Part shown: in pieces, positions 17,971-28,027 of the stretch | Position numbering within the stretch: position 1 is the first letter of the stretch | How the letters are laid out: the number at the start of each line of letters is the position of its first letter | DNA from: Chitinibacter sp. GC72 | Lineage (GTDB): Bacteria > Pseudomonadota > Gammaproteobacteria > Burkholderiales > Chitinibacteraceae | DNA length: 64,000 bases | Assembly: GCF_009760905.1 (NCBI RefSeq) | Contig: NZ_VIRW01000003.1 | Location: 1-64,000, forward strand | Direction of reading: 5' to 3' | Position numbers and translations under genes: made by a program | The notes under the pieces: model-generated | Databases searched by the model: none | The model's input: only the letters and a program-made list of their open reading frames with translations | What the model was told of the DNA's origin: nothing

Positions 17971-18944
17971 TTCATTCACTCATTCGCGATTCTGCACAGC
18001 GCCAAAATTTATTTGCAGTGATGCGCTGGGTAGATGCAAATAATCCTGATAAGCCCCTTCTGGGGCGAAGCCAACGTACACATGAAGATGCCGTGCGCTT
18101 GGCTCATCAGCCCGACATGGCCTTTGCCGCAACTGAAATCAGTGCAATTGAAATACACCCTGTTATGGGGGTTCCTGTAATTCGTCATTTTTCAAATGGA
18201 TTATTTGGGCCAAATGGTCCATTGCCACTGCATTTGACAGAACAGGTCTGGGACAAACTACATAATCATGCAGACAGGAGGTTGCGTGATTTCGCGGACA
18301 TCTTTCATCATAGGATGCAATGCTTACTGTATCGAGCCTGGGCTGATGTTCAGCCAGTAATTGCACTAGATCGAGATGACAATCAATTATTTGCTGCGCG
18401 GGTTGCTGCAATTGCCGGCTATGCGGGTGAAGAGTTAGAAGGCCGTGATGCGTTGCCTGACTATTTTAAAATTCGACATGCAGGACAGTTTTGTAGGAAT
18501 GTCCGTAGCACTCACGAATTGCAGGTATTACTGCGACAACTACTTAATATTCCGGTAAAGCTAACTGAAAACTGTTTCCAGTTTTTACATCTTGATGCTG
18601 AACAATACACTGCCCTAGGGAAAAGCAACAGTAACCTAGGGCAAAGCATGGTGTTGGGCAAGAGAGTACCTGATGTTCAATTTGGATTTTCGATTTTACT
18701 AGGTCCAATGCTGCAAAGCGAATACGATCAACTCGATCCAGAGTCTATCTCTTTGCAGCGTATAAATTCACTCGTCAGAAACTGGATTGGGCTTCATTAC
18801 AACTGGCGCATTCAGCTCGAAGTGCTTACAACTACTGCTCGAAAATTCAAACTAGGTCAAGGTGTGCGGCTTGGTTTTGATAGCTGGTTACTGCCTAAGA
18901 CAGATTGTAAGGCTGCTTTAAGTGGTATTACTTATGCGAATTGA
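17967..18944 (+). CDS. tssG: T6SS baseplate protein TssG
   Basis: The 325-residue product is TssG (VasB/ImpH family), the second wedge protein that clamps two TssF copies. The conserved motifs NGPLPLHLTEQ and FADIFHHRMQCLLYRAW (about residues 79-118) are clear. The start codon is GTG within the tssF stop (GTGA overlap). It is the last gene of the plus-strand operon and is followed closely by the oppositely oriented FHA gene. Confidence 0.96.
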   Translation: MIHSLIRDSAQRQNLFAVMRWVDANNPDKPLLGRSQRTHEDAVRLAHQPDMAFAATEISAIEIHPVMGVPVIRHFSNGLFGPNGPLPLHLTEQVWDKLHNHADRRLRDFADIFHHRMQCLLYRAWADVQPVIALDRDDNQLFAARVAAIAGYAGEELEGRDALPDYFKIRHAGQFCRNVRSTHELQVLLRQLLNIPVKLTENCFQFLHLDAEQYTALGKSNSNLGQSMVLGKRVPDVQFGFSILLGPMLQSEYDQLDPESISLQRINSLVRNWIGLHYNWRIQLEVLTTTARKFKLGQGVRLGFDSWLLPKTDCKAALSGITYAN

Positions 18945-18969
18945 AATATTTGCAATTCGTCAGAGTTTA

Positions 18970-19608
18970 TTATTTCTTGATTCCAAACAATGCATCGATT
19001 GCATCATCTGCAGTGATGTAGCCGTGATGAGTATTGCGAGACTGTGCAAAATGAATGGGGCTTACCTGCTCAGCTTGAGATAGGGCATGCAAGGGGTCTA
19101 GATAACTGGGTGAGCTCATCGTATTTACAGTGCTATTTAGAGAAAATAATTGATCTAACTCACTTGTTTTTTGTGCCCGAGGCAGATTGCTGTGAGTCGC
19201 TACCCTAGCAGTAGTTGAAAGTGGTATCGAATAATGATCTGTAAATGGCAAAAAATCATAAGGGATATGTTGTGTAGGCATCGGAGTAAGTCCAACTTCC
19301 AGCTCGCACATTTTTATTAGCTGAGTACTGATACGTAGCATATCACCGGCATGAAGCTCACTACTTTCGCCAAAACCAAGTGCCTTACCATTTAGCCATA
19401 CAGGTGTGAATTCGCCCTGATCAGTAATTATTAATTGACCATTGTTATCGCTGATCACAGCGTGAATTGAAGAAATTGCACCTGTATCAGGTAACTGGAA
19501 GTCACAGTTTAATGAGGTACCCATGCTGAAATTCTGTTTTGAAATCTGAATTGGCGGCTGATTTACAGTCGACTCGCCCTGAGTCGTAAGCAACTGAAGA
19601 TACATCAC
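18970..19608 (-). CDS. FHA-domain protein of the T6SS locus
   Basis: The 212-residue protein carries an N-terminal forkhead-associated domain (about residues 20-95), with the pattern FSMGTSLNCDFQLPD then ISSIHAVISD, which includes the conserved Ser-x-x-His. FHA domains bind phosphothreonine, and T6SS FHA proteins can control assembly after phosphorylation by PpkA. The C-terminal half is low in recognisable structure and has a short conserved-looking tail (DAIDALFGIKK). It is convergent with tssG and divergent from tssH. Whether it works as Fha1/TagH is likely but unproven, as no kinase is nearby. Confidence 0.85.
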   Translation of the reverse strand: MMYLQLLTTQGESTVNQPPIQISKQNFSMGTSLNCDFQLPDTGAISSIHAVISDNNGQLIITDQGEFTPVWLNGKALGFGESSELHAGDMLRISTQLIKMCELEVGLTPMPTQHIPYDFLPFTDHYSIPLSTTARVATHSNLPRAQKTSELDQLFSLNSTVNTMSSPSYLDPLHALSQAEQVSPIHFAQSRNTHHGYITADDAIDALFGIKK

Positions 19609-19665
19609 ATCACCCCTGAATTAGAAAATTTGGGATAATTCTAACATGCAATATAGAGTGAGATA

Positions 19666-22368
19666 ATGAGTAAAATAAATCGTGCTGAATTATTTGGCAG
19701 GCTGAATCCAATCCTGTTCCAATCCTTGGAAAGTGCAACGCGTTTCGCCCGTTATCGTAATCATGCTCGGGTTGAGATTGCCCACTGGATAAATTTGCTT
19801 TTGCAGCTCCCCAATTCCGATTTACATCGGATTGTTTCTGCTACGGGCGTTGATATGGCGAGAATGTCCAGTGACGTGACTGATGCTCTAAATCGTTTAC
19901 AGATGCACGATGCAGGTATTGATTTTGCACCTGAGCTGGAGCATGCAGTAGAACGAGGCTGGATTTATGCCTCATTGAAATTCAAGGCCAATCGAATTCG
20001 TGGCGCCCATTTATTCCTAGGCTTGCTGGAAGATCCGGCAGGCCAGCTGGCTTTGGAACGGGTTAGCAAGGAGTTTCGTTTATTTCGCTCTTCTAGCTTG
20101 ATTGAGAATTGGTCAAACTGGCTACTCGGTTCTCCTGAAGGCGGGAGCGAAGGTGCAGATAATGCGGCACCTAGCGACAAAGTGGCCGAGAGTGATGAAT
20201 TGCTAATGAGTCAAGCAGGTGCAATTGAGCGATTCACTAAAGATCTGACTCAACAAGCGCGCGAAGGCTTGATTGATCAAGTGTCATGCCGAGAAAACGA
20301 AATTCGCCAGCTAATCGACATTCTGATCCGCCGTCGTCAAAATAATCCATTGCTGGTCGGTGAAGCAGGTGTGGGTAAGACTGCGGTTGTAGAAGGGCTG
20401 GCCTTGCGAATTGCGGCAGGTCAGGTGCCAGATTTGTTGCAGGATGTTCGTTTGCTTGAGCTCGATATTGCACAGATGCAGGCAGGAGCCAGCGTAAAAG
20501 GTGAGTTTGAAAACCGGCTAAAACAATTGATCTCCGAGGTTCAGTCATCCAGTCAGCCGATTATTCTTTTCATTGATGAGGCTCATACACTTATCGGAGC
20601 TGGTGGCTCAGCTGGAACGGGTGATGCTGCCAACTTGCTCAAGCCCGCACTTGCGCGTGGAAAATTGCGTACTATCGCCGCGACTACATGGAGCGAATAT
20701 AAGCGTTACATCGAAAAAGATCCTGCACTGACTCGTCGGTTTCAAACTATTCAAGTGCAGGAGCCGACTGAAGAGTCCGCAATGGACATGTTGCGTGCTA
20801 TTACGCTGCAGTTACAGCTGCATCACAAGGTGGTGATCTTGGATGAGGCGGTGCAGGCTGCTGTGCGATTGTCGCACCGCTATATCCCAGCGCGTCAATT
20901 GCCAGACAAGGCAATTTCACTGCTTGACACCGCCTGCGCGCGCGTGTCTATGAGTCAATCGCAGATACCTAGCGAAATTGAAACACTGCAGGCTGATATT
21001 ACCAAGAAAGAACAATTGCTGCGTATTTTAGGGCAGGAGGCAGAGCAAGGTTATTCCCATTCCGAGCGTATTTTTGTACTGCAAAAAGAACTGCAACAAG
21101 AGCTGGAGAAAGAAGCGCTTTTACAGCAGCGCTGGATTGGCGAGCAGCAGCTGGTAAACAGTATCAATGCACTTTCTCGTACCTTGTCGGATCAGGACAT
21201 GATGACTGGTTCTGCTCAGGATGCCGCCGAGTCAATTGTGCTTGATCGTGATGCTTTGCGTGAAGAGTTACGGGCATTAAAAGATGAACTGCAGCTGTTG
21301 CAGCTTGATGGGAAACTTGTTCATCCTTGCGTTGATGGTGCAGCGGTCGCGACTCTGGTTGCGGATTGGACCGGGATACCAGTTGGTCGCATGTTGCAAG
21401 ATGAACAACACGCAGTATTGGGATTAGCTGGCACTTTAGGTGCCCGTGTGCTGGGGCAAGACCATGCAATGGAGATTATCAGCCGGCAAATCAAAATTAA
21501 CCGCGCAGGTTTGGAAGACCCGCAAAAGCCTACGGGTGTATTCCTCCTGGTTGGGCCATCTGGCGTAGGCAAGACTGAAACGGCGCTGGCGCTAGCAGAT
21601 ACGCTATATGGTGGTGAAGAGCATATTGTGTGCATTAATATGAGTGAGTTTCAAGAGCCCCATACCGTATCAACTCTCAAAGGTGCTCCTCCGGGTTATG
21701 TCGGCTATGGTGAAGGAGGAGTACTCACAGAGGCTGTTCGTCGTCGCCCATATTCTGTGGTTTTGCTAGATGAGATTGAAAAAGCACACCCGGACATTCA
21801 TGAAATGTTCTATCAGGTGTTCGATAAGGGATGGATGGAAGATGGTGAAGGGCGCTATATTGATTTTCGCAATACCTTGATTTTGATGACCGCAAACGTC
21901 GGCGATGAAAAAATCCTGAGCTTATGTGCTGATGCTGAATTGATTCCACCAGTTGATGTTATTGATCGTGAATTACGTCAAGATTTGCGTGCAGCCTTTC
22001 CTGCTGCGTTTCTTGGTCGCGTTAAAACCATTCCATATGTCCCTCTGTCACCTTCCTTGTTTATGCGTTTGATTGCAGCGAAGCTGGAGAAGGTCAAAAA
22101 ACGTTTGTTCGAGCGCTACGAAGCTCAATTGCACTGGGATTCTGCCGTATTGGCTTGGATTCATGCTAAGTGTGACCAAGTAGATAGCGGAGCAAGGATC
22201 ATTGACTCAGTAATCAATAACGAATTTCTTGCGCCACTTAGTCAGCATTTGTTGATGGCAGATAGTTTCGAATTAAGTAAAGACATCTATCTGAAGGTTG
22301 ACTCAATGAATCGACTGCATCTAGGCCCTTTAATTTCACAAGATCTTGAGTCATCGTTATTGAGTTAG
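19666..22368 (+). CDS. tssH: T6SS AAA+ ATPase TssH (ClpV)
   Basis: The 900-residue ClpV unfolds the contracted TssBC sheath so that subunits can be reused. An N-terminal Clp repeat domain (about residues 1-150) is followed by two AAA+ modules, with Walker A motifs GEAGVGKT (232-239) and GPSGVGKT (about 630), Walker B motifs ILFIDEAHTL and VVLLDEIEKAHP, and a central coiled coil near 430-530. Only 57 bases separate it from the divergent FHA gene; this spacer contains a TATAAT-like GGATAATTC and likely carries both promoters. Confidence 0.97.
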   Translation: MSKINRAELFGRLNPILFQSLESATRFARYRNHARVEIAHWINLLLQLPNSDLHRIVSATGVDMARMSSDVTDALNRLQMHDAGIDFAPELEHAVERGWIYASLKFKANRIRGAHLFLGLLEDPAGQLALERVSKEFRLFRSSSLIENWSNWLLGSPEGGSEGADNAAPSDKVAESDELLMSQAGAIERFTKDLTQQAREGLIDQVSCRENEIRQLIDILIRRRQNNPLLVGEAGVGKTAVVEGLALRIAAGQVPDLLQDVRLLELDIAQMQAGASVKGEFENRLKQLISEVQSSSQPIILFIDEAHTLIGAGGSAGTGDAANLLKPALARGKLRTIAATTWSEYKRYIEKDPALTRRFQTIQVQEPTEESAMDMLRAITLQLQLHHKVVILDEAVQAAVRLSHRYIPARQLPDKAISLLDTACARVSMSQSQIPSEIETLQADITKKEQLLRILGQEAEQGYSHSERIFVLQKELQQELEKEALLQQRWIGEQQLVNSINALSRTLSDQDMMTGSAQDAAESIVLDRDALREELRALKDELQLLQLDGKLVHPCVDGAAVATLVADWTGIPVGRMLQDEQHAVLGLAGTLGARVLGQDHAMEIISRQIKINRAGLEDPQKPTGVFLLVGPSGVGKTETALALADTLYGGEEHIVCINMSEFQEPHTVSTLKGAPPGYVGYGEGGVLTEAVRRRPYSVVLLDEIEKAHPDIHEMFYQVFDKGWMEDGEGRYIDFRNTLILMTANVGDEKILSLCADAELIPPVDVIDRELRQDLRAAFPAAFLGRVKTIPYVPLSPSLFMRLIAAKLEKVKKRLFERYEAQLHWDSAVLAWIHAKCDQVDSGARIIDSVINNEFLAPLSQHLLMADSFELSKDIYLKVDSMNRLHLGPLISQDLESSLLS

Positions 22369-22410
22369 GTCTTGCACTTGTACGATTGCCTGAGTAAATG
22401 TATCTGGAAA

Positions 22411-22440
22411 CTTACCCTCGCCCATCAGAGTTTGGGTAAG
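22411..22440 (+). terminator. Weak inverted repeat downstream of tssH
   Basis: CTTACCC (22411-22417) and GGGTAAG (22434-22440) can pair with a 16-base loop, 43 bases after the tssH stop. Only a short CTTTG follows, so it is a weak terminator at best. The rest of the spacer up to 22653 holds nothing I can support. Confidence 0.3.
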
Positions 22441-22653
22441 CTTTGCGGCGGTGCAGTCGCCAGTAGAGTATGAAAAGCAGTATTTCGAACGACTCGGAAG
22501 TGTCTAGGAAACCCGAGGCGATTCACCCTAGCAAAAGCTCCCACGCATCGTTGCTTCGCCTTGCCGTACTATCTATACTGTCTGCGGCTTTGCGCCTTGC
22601 GTGAAAACTTTTATTCGGTTACTTATTGTTTTCCAAAACTCAAGACTGAGCAA

Positions 22654-23319
22654 ATGTCCACCCGTATGCACCCCGCAATTGTCGCCGCCATTTTCGATAT
22701 GGACGGTCTTTTACTCGATACCGAACGCATGGCGCTCACTTGCTGGCATGATGCTGCACGCCAGCTGGGCCATGAGATTGACGAAGCCATTCCGCTGGGC
22801 ATGGTGGGTATGCATTCGTCCAAAACGTTGGCCTATCTGGATGAGCAACTCGGGGCAGATTTTCCAACGCAGGCGCTGCGCGAGCTGACGCATGAAATTT
22901 ATCTGCAGCGCAGCCACGATGCCATTGCGTTGCGCCCTGGCGTAATCGAGCTGTTTGAATGGCTGGAGCAGCACGGCATTCGCAAAGCGGTGGCCACGTC
23001 CACCCGCCGCAGCATTGCCGAACATCATCTGCAGCTGGCCAATCTGTGGCCGCGGATCGAATTTGCCGTTTGCGGCGATGAGGTACAGCACCCCAAACCG
23101 GCGCCCGAAATTTATCTGCAAGCCATCGCTAGGCTGGGCGTGGAGGCGGCGCAATGCGTGGTGTTTGAGGACTCCAATTTCGGCGTACAGGCCGGGCATG
23201 CCGCAGGCTGCCGCGTGATGATGGTACCCGATTTACGGCCACCGTTGCCTGCCGTACAGGATCTGGGAATCACCATTGTTAGCTCGCTACACGAAGCACG
23301 CCAACTACTGGCTCAATAG
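22654..23319 (+). CDS. HAD-superfamily phosphatase, beta-phosphoglucomutase/phosphatase type
   Basis: The product has 221 residues from the ATG at 22654. It is a HAD hydrolase with the nucleophile motif FDMDGLLLDTE (Asp15 and Asp17), a helical cap, motif II ATSTRR with the conserved Thr/Ser, and motif III/IV in VVFEDSNFGVQAG. These enzymes act on small phosphorylated sugars or nucleotides; the substrate cannot be read from sequence. The upstream alternative starts give a Cys- and Tyr-rich extension that does not look like HAD protein, so the internal ATG is preferred. It stands alone as a single gene between the T6SS locus and the phosphate transporter. Confidence 0.85.
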   Translation: MSTRMHPAIVAAIFDMDGLLLDTERMALTCWHDAARQLGHEIDEAIPLGMVGMHSSKTLAYLDEQLGADFPTQALRELTHEIYLQRSHDAIALRPGVIELFEWLEQHGIRKAVATSTRRSIAEHHLQLANLWPRIEFAVCGDEVQHPKPAPEIYLQAIARLGVEAAQCVVFEDSNFGVQAGHAAGCRVMMVPDLRPPLPAVQDLGITIVSSLHEARQLLAQ

Positions 23320-23655
23320 CGCTAATCCATGAATGAAAATGGATTGGGTATAGCGCTGTAGCTATTTATATTCATAGATCACAGCAATATACCCCGTCGG
23401 CTGCTATACCAAAGATGCTTTCATCCTAAGATGCGGGTGACTGGCTGATGTCGGCTTGGCGGCGTAGCAAGAGCAAGCCTTATCGCAAGCCTCTGGAGCT
23501 TGCGTAGAGACTGGCCGTGCGTTACGAGTACCGAAATTATTTCTTTTTGATGAACTTTTCTTTTCATTTTCTTGATTTAAAGCGACAAAGTGCAGCGAAA
23601 CTGCCCCTGCTTTCTGCGATAATCCGCCCCATCTTCACTTTCTCACGAGCATTGT
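23320..23655. other. Spacer between the HAD gene and the phosphate transporter
   Basis: No gene is supported here. AATCCAT (23324-23330) and ATGGATT (23339-23345) form a short hairpin just after the HAD stop. The AT-rich stretch around 23535-23585 is the probable promoter region of the transporter, but I see no box good enough to call. Confidence 0.4.
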
Positions 23656-25125
23656 ATGCTTGATCTGTTTACCGGTATGGCCACTTGGCCTGCCGTCATG
23701 TTGGCGCTTGCGCTGTTTTTTGTCCTGGCTTACGAATTTATCAACGGTTTTCACGACACGGCCAACGCTGTTGCCACGGTGATTTACACCAAGGCCATGC
23801 CTGCCCATCTGGCGGTGATCGGCTCGGGTATTTTCAACTTCCTCGGCGTTATTCTGGGTGGCTTGGGCGTGGCGTATGCCATCGTTCACCTGTTGCCGGT
23901 TGATCTATTGCTCAATGTTGGTGTGGGTCATGGCCTGTATATGGTGTATGCCCTGCTGGCGGCGGCCATTATCTGGAATCTGGGCACCTGGTATTTCGGC
24001 ATTCCGGCCTCCAGCTCGCACACGCTGATCGGCTCGATTATGGGCGTGGGTATTGCCAATGCGATGATGAATAATCAGTACTGGCTATCGGGCATCAACG
24101 TTAAAAAAGCGATTGATATTCTGCTCTCGCTGCTGATCTCGCCCACGATTGGTTTGGTTTTGGCCGGGCTGTTTCTGCTGGCGCTGAAAAAATGGCGCCC
24201 CGAGTCGCGCATGCACATGACGCCGGACGAGCGCAAAGCAGTCGATGGCAAAAAACACCCGCCATTCTGGACGCGTACCACGCTGATTGCCTCGGCGATG
24301 GGCATGAGTTTTGCGCATGGCTCGAACGACGGCCAAAAAGGTATCGGTTTGCTGATGCTGGTATTGATCGGCCTGGCGCCGACGCAATTTGCCGTCAATA
24401 TGGACAGCACGGCGCTGCAAATCCAGCAAACGCGCGATTCAGCCATCCATATGCGCGATTTTTATCTGAGCAATCAAGCCCGTTTTCAGCAGATTAATCT
24501 GGGTAGCAACACCGGCAAGCCGCTGCCTGCCTTGTTCAAATGCGAAGCAGCCACCACGCTGCCAGCGCTGGAGTCGGTGATTGGTACACTGAGCGGCGTG
24601 AAAAACTACTCGCAACTGAGCAGCGAAGACCGCCGCAAAGTCCGCCGTATTTTGCTTTGCCTGGATGATACCGCCAAAAAAATCAGCAAGTTGCCAAGCC
24701 TGTCATCGCAAGACAAAGCGGATCTGAACGAAATGCGTAAAGGACTGAACACCACCACCGAATACGCCCCACGCTGGGTGATTGTGGCCGTTGCCTTGGC
24801 GCTGGGTCTTGGCACCATGGTGGGCTGGAAGCGGATTGTCTATACCGTGGGCGAGAAAATCGGCAATAAAGGCATGACTTACGCACAAGGCAACGCCGCG
24901 CAAATTACCGCCGCCAGCGCCATTGGCATCGCCAGCTGGACCGGCATGCCCGTCTCGACAACGCACATCCTGTCGTCTGCGGTTGCTGGCACCATGGTGG
25001 CGAACAAGAGCGGATTGCAAGGCGGCACGGTCAAGAGCATTGCGATTGCCTGGGTACTGACTTTACCAGTCACCATTCTGCTCTCAGGCGGGATTTTCTG
25101 GGCCGCCAGCGCGCTGTTTGCCTAA
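23656..25125 (+). CDS. pit: PiT-family inorganic phosphate transporter
   Basis: The 489-residue membrane protein is a PiT transporter, which takes up phosphate with a proton or cation. Both halves of the inverted repeat signature are present: NGFHDTANAVATVIYT at about residues 30-45 and GMPVSTTHILSSAVAGTM near residues 432-449, plus SSSHTLIGSIMG in the first half. About ten membrane segments flank a long hydrophilic loop (about residues 185-370) which itself contains the FAHGSNDGQKGIG signature. Length is normal for bacterial Pit. It ends at a point where an IS3-family element begins only a few bases later. Confidence 0.92.
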   Translation: MLDLFTGMATWPAVMLALALFFVLAYEFINGFHDTANAVATVIYTKAMPAHLAVIGSGIFNFLGVILGGLGVAYAIVHLLPVDLLLNVGVGHGLYMVYALLAAAIIWNLGTWYFGIPASSSHTLIGSIMGVGIANAMMNNQYWLSGINVKKAIDILLSLLISPTIGLVLAGLFLLALKKWRPESRMHMTPDERKAVDGKKHPPFWTRTTLIASAMGMSFAHGSNDGQKGIGLLMLVLIGLAPTQFAVNMDSTALQIQQTRDSAIHMRDFYLSNQARFQQINLGSNTGKPLPALFKCEAATTLPALESVIGTLSGVKNYSQLSSEDRRKVRRILLCLDDTAKKISKLPSLSSQDKADLNEMRKGLNTTTEYAPRWVIVAVALALGLGTMVGWKRIVYTVGEKIGNKGMTYAQGNAAQITAASAIGIASWTGMPVSTTHILSSAVAGTMVANKSGLQGGTVKSIAIAWVLTLPVTILLSGGIFWAASALFA

Positions 25126-25126
25126 A

Positions 25127-26345
<1,219 letters not shown>

Positions 26346-26744
26346 GGTTGAAAATTGACCCACTTTGACGGTGTTTGCTGATCGAAAATTGACCCAGGTG
26401 TTCTACTTGTTCTGCTTAATTTTTAAGCAGAGGATAAAAGGTGATCACCATGGAAATGATTGGCAAAATTCGACGCATGTTTTACCGCGAGCATCTGTCG
26501 CTTCATCAAATCGCCAAGCGCACAGGCTTAGCCCGCAATACGATCCGTAAATGGATTCGCACCCCAGACCCCGTCAATGCACCCGAGTACGAACGTGAGA
26601 GTCAGCCGGGCAAACTCACACCTTATCATCCGGCGTTGAAACAGGCTTTGATTGCTGATTCATATCGCCCCAAGCACAACCGCCGCACGGCCAAAGCGTT
26701 GTTTCAGCAAATTCAGGCGCAAGGTTATACCGGCAGTTACTGCC
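26346..26744 (+). mobile_element. IS21-family left-end remnant, copy 2, inserted into copy 1
   Basis: The same arrangement repeats: terminal repeats at 26346-26362 and 26380-26396, again 34 bases apart, then the block around TTCTACTTGTTCTGCTTAAT shared almost exactly with copy 1. istA begins at 26441 (GTG) or 26450 (ATG). The two istA N-termini differ at many residues, so these are related but distinct IS21 elements. IstA homology ends after GYTGSYCQ at about 26744, where helicase coding sequence begins in frame. Confidence 0.8.
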
Positions 26745-27061
26745 AAGTTATCACACCATATCGAGCCCAATGTAAAGCTTTGCGCCAAGCACTGAAAAAA
26801 CACGAGGTCAGCGAAGCTCTTGCCATAGAGGTTGATACTGTAGATGCCTTTCAGGGGCGGCAAGCTGACATCGTGTTCTTTTCATTTGTAAGGAATACTG
26901 GCCCCGCAACTTTCTATGCTGATGACCGCCGCATGAATGTGGCTATCTCGCGTGCACGCGATACGGTGTACTTGGTTGGAGATATTGCGTACATCAAAAC
27001 CAAACAATTGCCTGTCCTCAAGGCGCTTGTGGAATTGCCAGTCCTCGCGGAATATAGTTAG
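26441..27061 (+). pseudogene. Chimeric reading frame: IstA N-terminus fused to the C-terminal end of a superfamily-1 helicase
   Basis: The 206-residue frame has two unrelated parts. Residues 1-101 are the IstA N-terminus with its helix-turn-helix. From about residue 102 it is the last third of a Upf1-like superfamily-1 helicase: ITPYRAQCKALRQAL, motif V DAFQGRQADIVFFSFVR, and motif VI RRMNVAISRARDTVYLVGD with the arginine finger region. The Walker A and B motifs are missing, so it cannot be an active helicase. The simplest reading is that an IS21 insertion and deletion removed the 5' part of a helicase gene and happened to keep the frame open. A DNA-binding chimera made from the IS promoter is possible in principle. 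Confidence 0.75.
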
Positions 27062-27103
27062 TTGGCCGCGTAGATTGCTAATCGTCGTCACCCTCGTTAA
27101 GGA

Positions 27104-28027
27104 TTAACTGAAATTGACCAGCAGGTAGACTTCATCGGCATCGTGATACTGAATAAACCGATCGTAGACAGCCCGGTTGGTCTTTTTGAATACATCGACG
27201 GGTTTAAATATTGCAGCAGTGCTGCCAACTGCTTGCTGTAACTGGCCCTTTGTCATTTCATGATCGGGATGCTGCATCAGCGCCAGCAGCATTTTTTTCT
27301 GCTGAGGCGTCAGCTTATGGCGCTCACCGTCGACGACCGCATAGCCGTCAGTGACATAGTCGAGGGTGGACAGATTATCTGGCAGGGTTTCATTAGCAAG
27401 CACTGGCCTCATAGCCAGCCTGCCATTATCGAAATGAAAATTCGCACGCCCCAGATGAACTGAATCGAGGAGCAGTTTGGGCTGTCGCTGGGCTAGCGGT
27501 GTGTTTTGCCATCGCTCAGGCCCAGAGCTCGTCAGCAGGATGTCCTGACTATGAAATTGCCGTTGCGTTAACATCTCATCGATTTGCTGTGCGACGCCCG
27601 ACTTGCCCAAACCACAGGCTAGCCAAACTTGAATCTGCTTGTTTTTGCGGGCAACTTTGCCGACCAGCCACAAATGCTGAGGAATGAGCTCCGCCGGCTG
27701 TGCACCTGCATTCAAGCCAAGTTGAAGCGCCGTCATGATCTTGCCGACATCAAGGTGGTAAGCGCGAAGTTCATCTGACGGAATGTCGATATCTCCGCAG
27801 TCCGTGCAATAGAGCTTGTCTTGCTCTGGGTGCACCGGCGCACCTAGTCCGCATTCTGGGCAATTGAGGGTGACTAGCCGCTGGCCTGGTTTGAGCCAGC
27901 GCCAGCCCAGCAGCGTTTCCCTAGCAGAATGCTCCTCTGGCCTAGTGGATGCGCCGATCAAAATGGGAGCGTTAGGATTGTCTAACCAGCGCACCAAACA
28001 AGCCAAGGTCTGCAAGGCAGCACTCAT
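27104..28027 (-). CDS. Uncharacterised protein with zinc ribbon, second gene of a two-gene operon
   Basis: The product has 307 residues from the ATG at 28025-28027, which overlaps the stop of the upstream gene (ATGA). A zinc ribbon is visible at about residues 58-82 (CPECGLGAP, then YCTDCGDIDIP). The C-terminal 60 residues look like a winged-helix or similar DNA-contacting segment (LTPQQKKMLLALMQHPDHEM, then TKGQLQQAVGS). A central region, VWLACGLGKSGVAQQI, resembles a nucleotide-loop only superficially. I recognise no family. Its partner at 28024-29199 and its place between an IS-damaged helicase and a recombinase module suggest accessory, possibly defence-related, function. Confidence 0.65.
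   Translation of the reverse strand: MSAALQTLACLVRWLDNPNAPILIGASTRPEEHSARETLLGWRWLKPGQRLVTLNCPECGLGAPVHPEQDKLYCTDCGDIDIPSDELRAYHLDVGKIMTALQLGLNAGAQPAELIPQHLWLVGKVARKNKQIQVWLACGLGKSGVAQQIDEMLTQRQFHSQDILLTSSGPERWQNTPLAQRQPKLLLDSVHLGRANFHFDNGRLAMRPVLANETLPDNLSTLDYVTDGYAVVDGERHKLTPQQKKMLLALMQHPDHEMTKGQLQQAVGSTAAIFKPVDVFKKTNRAVYDRFIQYHDADEVYLLVNFS

Noticed and set aside
22561-22653. N-terminal extension of the HAD gene
   Set aside because: The 31 extra residues are not HAD-like and no ribosome binding site precedes 22561; the start at 22654 is preferred.
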